NCBI GenBank assembly: GCA_965140395.1
Contig: OZ223207.1
Coordinates: 744,001-808,000, forward strand
Reading direction: 5' to 3'
From: Parvibaculum sp002684405
Lineage (GTDB): Bacteria > Pseudomonadota > Alphaproteobacteria > Parvibaculales > Parvibaculaceae
Length of the DNA stretch: 64,000 nucleotides
This document shows positions 8,084 to 16,200 of this stretch, piece by piece. How positions within the stretch are numbered: the stretch's first letter is position 1; each line of letters opens with the position of its first letter. Both the position numbers and the translations under genes were made by a program. The notes below the pieces were generated by a model that did no database searches, was not told where the DNA came from, and worked only from the letters and a program-made list of their open reading frames with translations.

Positions 8084-8698
8084 TCAGAACAGCGGTTCGT
8101 TGTAGATCGTCTTGCCGTCCATGCTGAGGGATTTGATGGCGGCTTCGCCATTATCGGCCAGTGCGACATCGACTGTGAGTTCCGCACGGTTGCGGGCATG
8201 TTCGATGTCGCGACCCGATCCCTCCGGCACGAAATAGCTTTCGATGCCATATTTTATTTGCGCCGTGCCGCAGAGCGGGCAGGGGACCTCTCGCGGTTTC
8301 TTGCGCTCGGGCGTCAGTCGCGGGCTGCGCTTGTCGATGCGGGTGATCCGTCCACGTATGATGTGGTTACCCTCGGCGGGCTCCATCATCCTGGTGTCGA
8401 GGGCGACGGGGCGCCATTTCCCGGCCGTGTTTTTACTCAGTTCCACATAGACCGTGTCGCCTTTGGCCAGATCGCTTGTACCTTTGTAGGCGGTGAGGGC
8501 AATGTTGGAGATGGCGTAGCGCAGCACCACATAGTCGCCGCGAAAGATGTCGCGCGGGTCTACCGGCTCGGTTTCCAGCGTTACCACATTGCCGGAGCTG
8601 AGCAGGCTGACGCGGTCGGCAATCATCCAGCCCAGAAAGGCGAGCTGGCCTGCGAGCAGCACACCGAGCCCGATGGCGAAGCGCCTGCTGCCCGTCAT
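8084..8698 (-). CDS. GDYXXLXY-domain membrane-anchored protein
   Basis: 204 residues. The ATG at 8698 overlaps the stop of the DUF2157 gene as ATGA, so translation is coupled. There is one N-terminal membrane segment (FAIGLGVLLAGQLAFLGWMIA), then a periplasmic domain with the signature GDYVVLRY at residues 54-61. A CPLCG motif and a conserved GIESYFVPEG segment follow. This family is regularly found beside DUF2157 proteins. Its role is unknown. It is the second gene of a two-gene operon. Confidence 0.88.
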   Translation of the reverse strand: MTGSRRFAIGLGVLLAGQLAFLGWMIADRVSLLSSGNVVTLETEPVDPRDIFRGDYVVLRYAISNIALTAYKGTSDLAKGDTVYVELSKNTAGKWRPVALDTRMMEPAEGNHIIRGRITRIDKRSPRLTPERKKPREVPCPLCGTAQIKYGIESYFVPEGSGRDIEHARNRAELTVDVALADNGEAAIKSLSMDGKTIYNEPLF

Positions 8699-9993
8699 GG
8701 CGCGGCCCCTTCCTCGTTGCCGACCGCTTTCACCATGCGACGGCGCAGCCTTTCGAAGAAGAGGCTGCCCGCAATCAGCAGCAGGCCGCCGATGAGGAAG
8801 AAGGCGGCTGTGTCGAGCATGGTGCCCAGCGTGGCGAAATAGAGGTAGAGGACTTCGGCGGCGAAGGCCGCGAAGCCGCCATTGATGAGGAAGCGGCTGT
8901 GCCGGGCCGTCCCGTAGGAGACGAGCCAGACGGAAAGGGCGAGAAAGATCGCCGAATAGAGCCATTCGATGGCCGGGCCCATCGCGTGCATCGACAGCGG
9001 GTAAGCGAGCGCGGCAATCGACATGCCGCCGATGGCGAAGGCGTGGCGTGCTTCCAGCCGGCGCTGGGTCAGCGCGGAAATGCCGATGGCCAAAACGGCA
9101 AGCGCCATGACAATCGCGGCACCGATCCAGAGAGTGTTTATCGGACCGGCGTCATTGGCGGGGATCACATGCAGGATCCAGAAAACGGTGAAGGCGACGA
9201 CGATGCCGTAATCTTCCGCGACATCGGCGAAGCGGGGAAGGCGGGCCTGGAGGGCGAGCGCGGCGAGCCAGAGGCCGATGGCATCCATCACCACGAGCGC
9301 GGCAATGGCTCCCGGGCCGACGCCCATCCAGTTGCCGATGGCATAGGCGTTGAAAGCGAGCCATGCATAGCCGGTAGCGATCCAGAGGTGGAAACCGGTG
9401 ACCCAGGAAAAGCGGAGGATCAGCGCCAGCGCGAAAATCCAGGGCAGGAAGAAGCCGATATGGGGAACGTCCTGATGGAGCGAGAGCGCGAAGCCCGACC
9501 AGACGATGGCAAGCAGCATGCCCAGTGCCAGCGCGGGGCGCGAGGGCAGGATGGCGGCGGCGGCCAGCGCTGCAACGCACCAGGCGAGGACGCCGCCGGG
9601 ATCGTCCGTCTGGATATGATAGATCTGGGCGATCAGCATGATGGCTGCGCCGAAGAGGCACAGCCCCGTCAGAAGGGCGGCCTGGGCGAAGGCAGGGTGC
9701 CCGCGCCGCTCCGTTTGCCAGGCGATGCCATAGGCGGCGACAAGCCCCGTTCCGATCAGGGCGAGCCTGGTCAGCTTGGAAAGCTCCGCCCAGTTCGCGG
9801 CCACGAAGCTCATGGCGGCAAAACCGATCAGCACTGCGCCGAGGATGGCGAGGATGGCAGGGGTGCGCCGCGTGTCAGGCGTGCGGGAGGCGTCCTCCAA
9901 GATCGCTTCGGCGTTGGCGGGCGTCACCCATCCGCGTTCGATCCAGAGATCGATATCGCGTTTGAGCCTTTGCAGGTAAGAGCGCTGCCACAT
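8695..9993 (-). CDS. DUF2157 polytopic membrane protein
   Basis: 432 residues. A cytoplasmic N-terminal helix (LQRLKRDIDLWIERGWVTPANAEAIL) matches the start of DUF2157. About eleven to twelve hydrophobic helices follow, ending in a basic tail (FERLRRRMVKAVGNEEGAAP). The function is unestablished. It overlaps the next gene by 4 bases and forms with it the common DUF2157/GDYXXLXY pair. The paired conservation suggests a membrane complex, which is inference. Confidence 0.88.
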   Translation of the reverse strand: MWQRSYLQRLKRDIDLWIERGWVTPANAEAILEDASRTPDTRRTPAILAILGAVLIGFAAMSFVAANWAELSKLTRLALIGTGLVAAYGIAWQTERRGHPAFAQAALLTGLCLFGAAIMLIAQIYHIQTDDPGGVLAWCVAALAAAAILPSRPALALGMLLAIVWSGFALSLHQDVPHIGFFLPWIFALALILRFSWVTGFHLWIATGYAWLAFNAYAIGNWMGVGPGAIAALVVMDAIGLWLAALALQARLPRFADVAEDYGIVVAFTVFWILHVIPANDAGPINTLWIGAAIVMALAVLAIGISALTQRRLEARHAFAIGGMSIAALAYPLSMHAMGPAIEWLYSAIFLALSVWLVSYGTARHSRFLINGGFAAFAAEVLYLYFATLGTMLDTAAFFLIGGLLLIAGSLFFERLRRRMVKAVGNEEGAAP

Positions 9994-10079
9994 CTGGAAT
10001 TGGGCCTCTGAAGGTTGCCCGAACCGAACGGGATGATGTTGAGGGGATTATTCGGGTCGCCCCCCGGCAGTGTCAAAAC

Positions 10080-10095
10080 AACCTTTCGAAAGGTT
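10080..10095. promoter_or_regulatory. Perfect 16-bp palindrome between divergent genes
   Basis: AACCTTTCGAAAGGTT is perfectly self-complementary and lies 87 bases upstream of the DUF2157 start and 190 bases upstream of the CBS gene. It could be a dimeric regulator site. No regulator gene is adjacent, so the assignment is tentative. Nothing else was recognised in 9994-10286. Confidence 0.45.
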
Positions 10096-10286
10096 GGGTA
10101 GAACGGGAATCTTACCATTCTGTAATATACATCTTGCCTGGTGCGGCGCGATGCCGCATCATGATTTGGAGGGATGCTGTCTGCGGTATCCGGTGTTTTG
10201 GGAGGAATGCCGGATACAGCCCGCTACGGGGCAGTAACACGGGCCGGGATCGAAGATCTCAAGCCCGCGAGGACGGAGGAGTTGCC

Positions 10287-10715
10287 ATGAATGTTGCCTC
10301 AATCCTGAAGGAAAAAGGCTCCGAAGTGTCGACGGTCGGGCCGGACAAGCCCGTCGCCGAGGTCGCACGCGAACTCACCGAACGCCGCATCGGCGCTGTG
10401 CTGGTGACAGAGGGAGAGCGCGTGCTCGGCATTCTTTCCGAGCGCGATATCGTCAAGGCGGTTGCGCGGGAAGGCAAGGAGGCGCTGGAGCGCCCGGCCC
10501 GCGATGTGATGACCTCACGGGTCATCACCTGCAGCCTGTCGGATACGGCAGAGCAGCTGATGGACGCCATGACGATGGGCCGTTTCCGCCATCTGCCGGT
10601 TATCGAGGATGAACGGCTGGTCGGCATCATCTCCATCGGCGATGTGGTGAAGCATCGCATTGCCGAGACGGTGATGGAGAAGGAAGCGCTGCAGCTTTAC
10701 ATCGCCAACGGCTAG
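10287..10715 (+). CDS. Tandem CBS-domain protein
   Basis: 142 residues from the ATG at 10287, preceded by GGAGGAGTTGCC. Two CBS motifs make up almost the whole protein: the first around VSTVGPDKPVAEVARELTERRIGAVLV with GILSERDIVKAVA, the second around VITCSLSDTAEQLMDAMTMGRFRHLPVI with GIISIGDVVKHRI. CBS pairs bind adenosyl ligands such as AMP, ATP, SAM or NAD and act as regulatory or sensor modules. This stand-alone type is common in alphaproteobacteria. Its partner is not known. It converges on the patatin gene, 6 bases away. Confidence 0.93.
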   Translation: MNVASILKEKGSEVSTVGPDKPVAEVARELTERRIGAVLVTEGERVLGILSERDIVKAVAREGKEALERPARDVMTSRVITCSLSDTAEQLMDAMTMGRFRHLPVIEDERLVGIISIGDVVKHRIAETVMEKEALQLYIANG

Positions 10716-10721
10716 GTTTTC

Positions 10722-11816
10722 CTACCGGGCCATTTCGATCGATTCGCGGATCAGGGGAAGAGCCTCTTCGGCGGCTTGCTCGCCACGCGCGATCAGCTCG
10801 TCCGCATGGTCGAAATCCAGCAGGCTCAGATGCGCTACCCGCGGCGCGATCATGACATCGGGCGGATCGCTTGCCATGCGCATGCGGCCCACGCGGTCCG
10901 TCACGATATTGAGCGAGGCGAGCATGACGGAGGCGATGCCGGGCTCGCGCGGGCTTTCGCGGCCGACCACCTTTTTCATCAGCTCCATCTCTTCATTGTT
11001 CTTGCGGCTCCAGCCGAACAGCATGTCGTAAATGCGTTCCGACATGCTGTCGGGTTCGCCTTCGCCATTGCGGCGCAGGCCCTTGGCGCGTTCCTCTTCC
11101 TCCAGTTCCTCTTCCAGCTCCTCCAGGAGCTGGTCGTCGGAACGCGCTTCCTCCGGCGAGCGGTAATAGGGCTCGGGCTGGCGGCCCACATGGCGCGCGC
11201 GGCCGGAGGGGTCGAAGGGATCGTTATTGAGGTTCACCGCGATCACCACATGGGCGCCGAGCGCGCGGGCGACCGAGACGGGCACGGGGTTGACCAGCGC
11301 GCCATCGATAAGCCAGCGGCCATCGACCGAGACGGGTGAAAAGACGCCGGGGAGCGCATAGGAGGCGCGGATCGAATCGATAAGCCCGCCTTCATGCAGC
11401 CATAGCTCGTGGCCGGTGGTGAGCTCGGTCGCCACGCCCACGAAGCGGCGCTCCATATCCTCGATGTTCAGGTCGGCGAGATGGGTGTGCATGATTTCGC
11501 GCAGCTTCGCATCGCCGATGAGGCCGGATGAGCGGAAACGGAAATCGAGCAGGCTCAGCATGCGCCGCCTTGTGAGCGAGCGGGCGAACTCCTCCAGCAC
11601 GTCGAGCTTGCCCGCCGCCTCGCAGCCACCGACAAGTGCACCGATGGAAGTGCCGGAAATGATGTCGGGCTCGATGCCGGCCTTGCGCAGCGTGCGCAGG
11701 ACGCCGATATGCGTCCAGCCGCGCGCGACGCCGGCGCCCAGTGCTATGCCGACTACGGGGCGGCGTTTGGGGGGAAGGGGGACCTGTTTCATCGGGGGGC
11801 GCTCACTCGGGGACAA
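10722..11816 (-). CDS. Patatin-like phospholipase family protein
   Basis: 364 residues from a TTG at 11816, or 356 from the ATG at 11792. The catalytic elements are present: oxyanion loop GAGVARGWTHIGVL, nucleophile elbow GTSIGALVGG (GxSxG) and the dyad Asp in the DGALVNPVPV segment. A charged insertion, LLEELEEELEEEERAKG, lies in the second half, and the C-terminal end is alpha-helical. Members hydrolyse phospholipids or other acyl esters. The folE-hisI-patatin-CBS neighbourhood recurs in alphaproteobacteria. Start choice is confused by a strong GGGAGG placed before ATGAATATTGTCCCCGAGTGA, a six-codon frame overlapping the TTG start. Confidence 0.9.
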   Translation of the reverse strand: MSPSERPPMKQVPLPPKRRPVVGIALGAGVARGWTHIGVLRTLRKAGIEPDIISGTSIGALVGGCEAAGKLDVLEEFARSLTRRRMLSLLDFRFRSSGLIGDAKLREIMHTHLADLNIEDMERRFVGVATELTTGHELWLHEGGLIDSIRASYALPGVFSPVSVDGRWLIDGALVNPVPVSVARALGAHVVIAVNLNNDPFDPSGRARHVGRQPEPYYRSPEEARSDDQLLEELEEELEEEERAKGLRRNGEGEPDSMSERIYDMLFGWSRKNNEEMELMKKVVGRESPREPGIASVMLASLNIVTDRVGRMRMASDPPDVMIAPRVAHLSLLDFDHADELIARGEQAAEEALPLIRESIEMAR

Positions 11817-11883
11817 TATTCATAATCCTCCCTATGTGTGCATTGCGGCAAAAAATAGCCACTATCTGGAAGCTTACGCGGAT

Positions 11884-12315
11884 TTAAAGTTTCTCAGCGC
11901 CGGTAGGTTCGAGCGCGAGCGGCTTGCCCGCCGCGCCTTTCAGCGGCACCCGGCGGTAGAAACAGGAGCGGTAGCCGACATGGCAGCAGCCGCCATCGCC
12001 GCCGACATTCACCTTGAGCTGGAGCGTGTCCTGATCGCAATCGGTGAGCATTTCGACGACCGTCTGGATCTGGCCGCTCGTGTCGCCCTTGTGCCATAGC
12101 TCGCCGCGCGAGCGGCTCCAGTACCAGGCCTCGCCGGTTTCGATGGTTTTGCTCAGGGCGTCCTCGTTCATATAGGCGACCATGAGGATGTCGCCCGTTT
12201 CCGCGTCGGTGGTGACGACGGTGATGAGGCCGTCCGCGTCGAATTTCGGCGAAAAGCCCGAGCCTTCTTCCAGCTCGGCCTTGTCCCCTCGCGGACTGAA
12301 ATAGGTATCGCTCAT
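11884..12315 (-). CDS. hisI: Phosphoribosyl-AMP cyclohydrolase (histidine biosynthesis step 3)
   Basis: 143 residues, the usual size of the monofunctional enzyme without a fused HisE domain. Hallmarks are GDILMVAYMNEDAL, AWYWSRSRGELWHKGDTSG, the metal-binding acidic cluster CDQDTLQLKV and the Zn cysteines in GGCCHVGYRSCFYR. It opens the purine ring of PR-AMP in the cytoplasm. The other his genes are not in the window. It lies between folE (upstream) and the patatin gene on the same strand, with a terminator-like hairpin separating it from folE. Confidence 0.96.
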   Translation of the reverse strand: MSDTYFSPRGDKAELEEGSGFSPKFDADGLITVVTTDAETGDILMVAYMNEDALSKTIETGEAWYWSRSRGELWHKGDTSGQIQTVVEMLTDCDQDTLQLKVNVGGDGGCCHVGYRSCFYRRVPLKGAAGKPLALEPTGAEKL

Positions 12316-12330
12316 TTCGTGCTCCGGAAA

Positions 12331-12364
12331 TGAAAGGCCCCGCCATTCAATGAAGGGCGGGGCC
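12331..12364 (-). terminator. Terminator-like hairpin after folE
   Basis: A perfect 9-bp stem GGCCCCGCC/GGCGGGGCC with an 11-base loop is followed on the minus strand by TTTCATTTCC. The T-run is broken, so read-through into hisI is likely to be partial. Confidence 0.6.
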
Positions 12365-12395
12365 TGATGTCAAAGCGGGGACTTGTCGGTCCCGA

Positions 12396-13028
12396 TCAGT
12401 ATCCGCGGATCATCTGCATGAAACGCGCTTCCATGCGGGGGTCTTCGCGGAAGACGCCGGTGAATTGCGAGGTGATGGTCGCAACTTCGGGCTTCTTCAC
12501 GCCGCGCGTGGTCATGCATTGATGCTTCGCCTCGATCAGGATGGCGACGCCCTGCGGCTCCAGCGCCTGATTGATGCAATCGGCGACCTGCGCCGTCATG
12601 GTTTCCTGCGTCTGAAGGCGCTTGCCGAAAATCTCGATCACGCGGGCGAGCTTGGAAATGCCCACCACTTTGCGCGTCGGGACATAGGCGACATGGGCAC
12701 GGCCCAGGATCGGCACCATGTGGTGTTCGCAATGGGATTCGATGTCGATATCCCGGAGCATCACCATGTCGTGGTAGCCCTCGACCTCCTCGAAGGTGCG
12801 GCCCAGTTCCTTGTAAGGGTCTTCCTGATAGCCGGCGAAAAACTCTTCATAGGCGCGGGTCACGCGACCGGGCGTGTCCAGCAGGCCCTCGCGGTCGGGG
12901 TTGTCGCCCGCCCATGCGATGAGGGTTCGTACAGCGGCTTCGGCTTCTTCGCGGCTCGGCTTCTGGATCACCTTGTTACGCTCTTCTTCTTTGTGGGCCC
13001 GAAGCCCATCAACCGGATTCATGTCCAT
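12396..13028 (-). CDS. folE: GTP cyclohydrolase I (folate/pterin biosynthesis)
   Basis: 210 residues from the ATG at 13028, chosen over an in-frame TTG three codons upstream because AAAGAGA lies at a workable distance. The enzyme converts GTP to 7,8-dihydroneopterin triphosphate as a decamer. Zn ligands are visible in ESHCEHHMVP and HQCMTTRGV. The GLLDTPGRVTRAYEEFFAGY and KVVGISKLARVIEIF segments are strongly conserved. A short Lys/Glu-rich N-terminal extension precedes the fold. It is the first gene of the folE-hisI-patatin string and divergent from cysS. Confidence 0.97.
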   Translation of the reverse strand: MDMNPVDGLRAHKEEERNKVIQKPSREEAEAAVRTLIAWAGDNPDREGLLDTPGRVTRAYEEFFAGYQEDPYKELGRTFEEVEGYHDMVMLRDIDIESHCEHHMVPILGRAHVAYVPTRKVVGISKLARVIEIFGKRLQTQETMTAQVADCINQALEPQGVAILIEAKHQCMTTRGVKKPEVATITSQFTGVFREDPRMEARFMQMIRGY

Positions 13029-13414
13029 TTCGACCAATCTCTTTTAGGGGTTTCCCGACCGATGCCCGCCGCTTTTGCGCCGGGCGCCTGCCGGTTCAAG
13101 TCATAGGCAGCTCCGGCTAATCCATTGCCGTATCTACCTATTTTGCCCATCAAGCACGGGTCTTATGCCATGCCGTAGTTGATGTGACACCGTCTAAAGG
13201 ATGCATATAGCTTTGCGAAAACTGGCTATCAAGTTTTGCAGGTTTCTTACTGGGCGCAAAGTGGCGGCCTGACGGAGGGCCGGCCCGCTTCTTTAGACGC
13301 AGGAAACCGCCGTTTGGATCGCCGATATCGCGGCCTTGCGGGGGGAAAACCCTTCCTTTAACAACGGCACAGAAGGGCGGGGCAGAAGAGGCCTCCCGCC
13401 CGGTGGAGCACCTC
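13029..13414. other. 386-bp intergenic region, nothing recognised
   Basis: This is the divergent spacer between folE and cysS. I looked for tRNA-like, terminator-like and palindromic structures and for a short gene with a ribosome site. None is convincing. Confidence 0.5.
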
Positions 13415-14824
13415 ATGAATTCTGAAAAAAGCAGCTACACGCTCACTCTCTATAACTCGATGACCCGCAAGAAGGAGGTCTTCGAGCCGCTCGATCCGCA
13501 GCGGGTGACGATGTATGTCTGCGGCCCCACCGTCTACAACTTCGCCCATATCGGCAATGCGCGGCCTGCGGTCGTGTTCGACGTGTTGGCGCGGCTTCTG
13601 CGCCGCCTCTACCCGCATCTCGTTTATGCCCGCAACATCACCGATATCGAGGACAAGATCATCAAGGCGGCGGCGGAGCAGGGCGTGCCCATTTCCGCCG
13701 TGACGGAGAAATACGCCGATATCTACCGGAACGATATGGGGACGCTCGGCGTGCTGTCGCCCGATATCGAGCCGCTGGCAACGGAGACCATTGACGGCAT
13801 GATCTCCATGATCGCCCGCCTCATCGAGAGCGGCCATGCCTATGAGGCGGAGGGGCATGTGCTCTTCAACGTGCCGAGCGATGCCGAGTATGGCGCGCTG
13901 TCGGGACGCGACCGCGACGACATGGTGGCAGGCGCGCGGGTGGAGGTCGCGCCCTACAAGAAGGATCCGGCCGACTTCGTGCTCTGGAAGCCGTCCGCGG
14001 ACGACCAGCCCGGCTGGGACAGCCCCTGGGGACGCGGGCGGCCGGGCTGGCATATCGAATGCTCGGCCATGATCGAGAAGCATCTGGGTGAGACCATCGA
14101 CATTCATGGCGGCGGTATCGACCTTCAGTTCCCGCATCACGAGAACGAGCTGGCGCAGAGCACATGCGCGCATGGCGGCAAGACCTTTGCGCGCTTCTGG
14201 CTCCACAATGGTTTCGTGAATATCGAGAAGGAGAAGATGTCGAAATCGATCGGCAATGTTCTTCTCGTGCACGATCTCATCAAGGAAGCGCCGGGCGAGG
14301 CCATTCGCCTTGCGCTGCTGAACGGCCATTACCGCCAGCCGCTGGACTGGACCGCCGAGGGCCTTGCCCAGGCGCGCCGCATGCTGGACCGGCTATACGG
14401 GGCGCTGCGCGGACTTGCCGATGTGAAGGCGGAGCGGGGCGCGAATGACGGTGTGCCGCCGGCCTTCATGGAAGCGCTGTGCGACGACCTCAACACGCCC
14501 AAGGCCCTTGCCGTGCTCTTCGACCTGGCGTCGCGGGCCAATAGCGAGACCGATCCCGGTACGCGGGCGCAGCTCAAGAGCGAGCTTATCGGCGCAGGGG
14601 CCGTGATCGGGCTTCTGCAGATGGACCCGGAAGAATGGTTTGCAGGGGCGGGCCTCGGACCCAATATAGAGGCTGAGGAAATCGAGAAGCTGATCGCCGC
14701 GCGCAATGCGGCGCGCAAGGAGAAGAATTTCGCCGAGGCCGACCGCATTCGCGACGAGCTGGCGGAAAACGGGATCCAGATCGAGGACGGGCCGCAGGGT
14801 ACGAGCTGGCGGGTCGCCGGCTGA
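13415..14824 (+). CDS. cysS: Cysteinyl-tRNA synthetase
   Basis: 469 residues from the ATG at 13415, preceded by GGTGGAG. An in-frame GTG at 13403 is less well placed. It is a class I synthetase charging tRNA-Cys. The Zn-binding Cys near residue 36 is in YVCGPTVY, the nucleotide-binding HIGN (HIGH motif) is at 45-48 and KMSKS is at about 274-278. The Zn region WHIECSAM and the ribbon ending in a basic helical domain with EKLIAARNAARKEKNFAEADRIRDEL are also typical. The next gene, an IscU-like scaffold, follows after 12 bases, so the two are probably one transcript. Confidence 0.97.
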   Translation: MNSEKSSYTLTLYNSMTRKKEVFEPLDPQRVTMYVCGPTVYNFAHIGNARPAVVFDVLARLLRRLYPHLVYARNITDIEDKIIKAAAEQGVPISAVTEKYADIYRNDMGTLGVLSPDIEPLATETIDGMISMIARLIESGHAYEAEGHVLFNVPSDAEYGALSGRDRDDMVAGARVEVAPYKKDPADFVLWKPSADDQPGWDSPWGRGRPGWHIECSAMIEKHLGETIDIHGGGIDLQFPHHENELAQSTCAHGGKTFARFWLHNGFVNIEKEKMSKSIGNVLLVHDLIKEAPGEAIRLALLNGHYRQPLDWTAEGLAQARRMLDRLYGALRGLADVKAERGANDGVPPAFMEALCDDLNTPKALAVLFDLASRANSETDPGTRAQLKSELIGAGAVIGLLQMDPEEWFAGAGLGPNIEAEEIEKLIAARNAARKEKNFAEADRIRDELAENGIQIEDGPQGTSWRVAG

Positions 14825-14836
14825 GGTTTTAGACGC

Positions 14837-15289
14837 ATGCTGAACGACATCTACAACAAGCGTATTCTGGAGCTTGCGGCGGATATTCCGCTCTGCGAGC
14901 GCCTCGACGCGCCGGATGCGTCCTCGACTCAAGTGTCGAAGCTGTGCGGTTCCAAGGTGACGATGGATGTGAAGATGGAGGGCGACAAGGTGGTCGCCTA
15001 TGGCGCCGATGTGAAGGCCTGCGCGCTGGGGCAGGCGTCATCCTCCATCATGGCGCGGCATGTGATCGGCTCCACCGCGCAGGAACTGCATGAAGTCGGC
15101 GCCGCCATGCGCGCGATGCTCAAAGAGGGCGGCGAGCCGCCGCGCGAGATTTATGGCGGCAAGTGGAAGGATCTCGAAGTGCTCGAGCCTGTCCGCGACT
15201 ACAAGGCCCGCCACGCCTCCACGCTGCTGGTCTTCGACGCGGTGGAAGACGCCGTGGACAAGGCGATGGCCGCGGCGGAGAAGGTTTGA
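14837..15289 (+). CDS. IscU/NifU-like iron-sulfur scaffold protein
   Basis: 150 residues of the IscU/NifU N-terminal fold. Two of the usual three cluster cysteines are seen: one in SKLCGSKVTMDV and one in KACALGQASSS. Where IscU has the third Cys near the C-terminus, this protein reads YKARHASTLLVFDAVEDAV, with no Cys. The last part is an alternating helix ending in AAAEKV. A separate alphaproteobacterial branch next to yidD/thrS or folE shows this pattern, so it may be a divergent scaffold or carrier rather than the main IscU or SufU. It lies 12 bases after cysS. Confidence 0.85.
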   Translation: MLNDIYNKRILELAADIPLCERLDAPDASSTQVSKLCGSKVTMDVKMEGDKVVAYGADVKACALGQASSSIMARHVIGSTAQELHEVGAAMRAMLKEGGEPPREIYGGKWKDLEVLEPVRDYKARHASTLLVFDAVEDAVDKAMAAAEKV

Positions 15290-15296
15290 GGTTTCG

Positions 15297-15379
15297 GTCA
15301 TTGCGAGGCGCGCAAGCGACGAAGCAATCCAGCTCAGCATGTGCCGCCTCTGGATTGCTTCGCTTTCGCTCGCAATGAC
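15297..15379. repeat. Dispersed GTCATTGCGAG-type inverted repeat
   Basis: The element opens GTCATTGCGAGGCGCGCAAG and closes TTCGCTTTCGCTCGCAATGA followed by C. The inner arms GAAGCAATCCAG and TCTGGATTGCTTCGC are complementary. It is an intergenic palindrome of a type widespread in alphaproteobacteria, sitting immediately after the IscU-like gene. Confidence 0.8.
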
Positions 15380-15797
15380 GGATCGGTTGGAACGGGTAAT
15401 GGGAGTGTAACCCCTTCTCAACCATAAGTGGCTAGGTTATATCCAATGCATCGGCGGGCGGATTGGCTCGCGAAATGGATGAGATACGACGTGTCTATGA
15501 ACGCGCAAATCATAGGTTTGAGGAGTGGGACTGGCTCGCAGCCCGATACCCTCACTAGCACCGGCCCGGCGGACTGACCCCGGGCCCGGCCGCTCCTGCG
15601 CGCCTGATCTCCGTCCGGGCGGCTTCATTTTCCTGATTTTTCGTCGTTTTCCCAAGATTTCACGGGGCTTCCGGCCTCACTCCGTCCGTGCGGAGCGCCG
15701 GTTGTGCCCCCCGGAAATTAGGGCTAACAAGGTCCCATTCCGCCCGGTTTTTTTCGGGCGAATCGGGATTGGATGCCAAAGCACGCATGAGTGGCGC
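15380..15797. other. 418-bp intergenic region upstream of yidD, unassigned
   Basis: No protein gene with a credible start was found. A very GC-rich imperfect hairpin around 15560-15600 (ACCGGCCCGGCGGACTGACC then CCGGGCCCGG) and a CGCCCG...CGGGCG hairpin with an all-T loop near 15742-15762 make a structured RNA possible. I could not match it to tmRNA, RNase P, SRP or 6S RNA. Confidence 0.4.
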
Positions 15798-16166
15798 ATG
15801 ACAGCCGACCGCCCGGTTGGAAAAGCTGTTTCCTTCGCGATGCGGGGCATGATCCGGGCCTACAGCCTGATCGTGTCGCCGCTTCTGGGGTCGAATTGCC
15901 GGCATTTGCCGACCTGTTCGGCCTATACCGCGGAGGCGATCGACCGCTTCGGGCCCTGGCGCGGCTTCTGGCTGGGCTTGTCGCGCATCCTGCGCTGCAG
16001 GCCCGGCGGCAGCCATGGTTTCGATCCGGTGCCGCTGACGCTGGAGTCGGAGCCTTTCTGGGCCCCCTGGCGCTATGGCATCTGGACGGAGCGCGCGATG
16101 AAGAAAAAGGCCGCCGAGACCATGAAGGCGCATGAGGCGGAAAAAGACGCTGCACGGACTGTTTGA
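15798..16166 (+). CDS. yidD: Membrane protein insertion efficiency factor YidD
   Basis: 122 residues. The YidD core is MIRAYSLIVSPLLGSNCRHLPTCSAYTAEAI followed by GPWRGFWLGLSRILRCRPGGSHGFDPVP, with the family's conserved cysteines and amphipathic helix. It assists YidC/Sec-dependent membrane protein insertion at the inner face of the membrane. This copy is longer than the usual 70-90 residues because of a C-terminal extension (ESEPFWAPWRYGIWTERAMK followed by an Ala/Lys/Glu helix). It is followed by thrS after 34 bases. In many bacteria yidD lies with rnpA/yidC, so the thrS location is noteworthy but seen in alphaproteobacteria. Confidence 0.9.
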   Translation: MTADRPVGKAVSFAMRGMIRAYSLIVSPLLGSNCRHLPTCSAYTAEAIDRFGPWRGFWLGLSRILRCRPGGSHGFDPVPLTLESEPFWAPWRYGIWTERAMKKKAAETMKAHEAEKDAARTV

Positions 16167-16200
16167 GAAACGACCCGCATGACGGGCATGAGAGACGATA

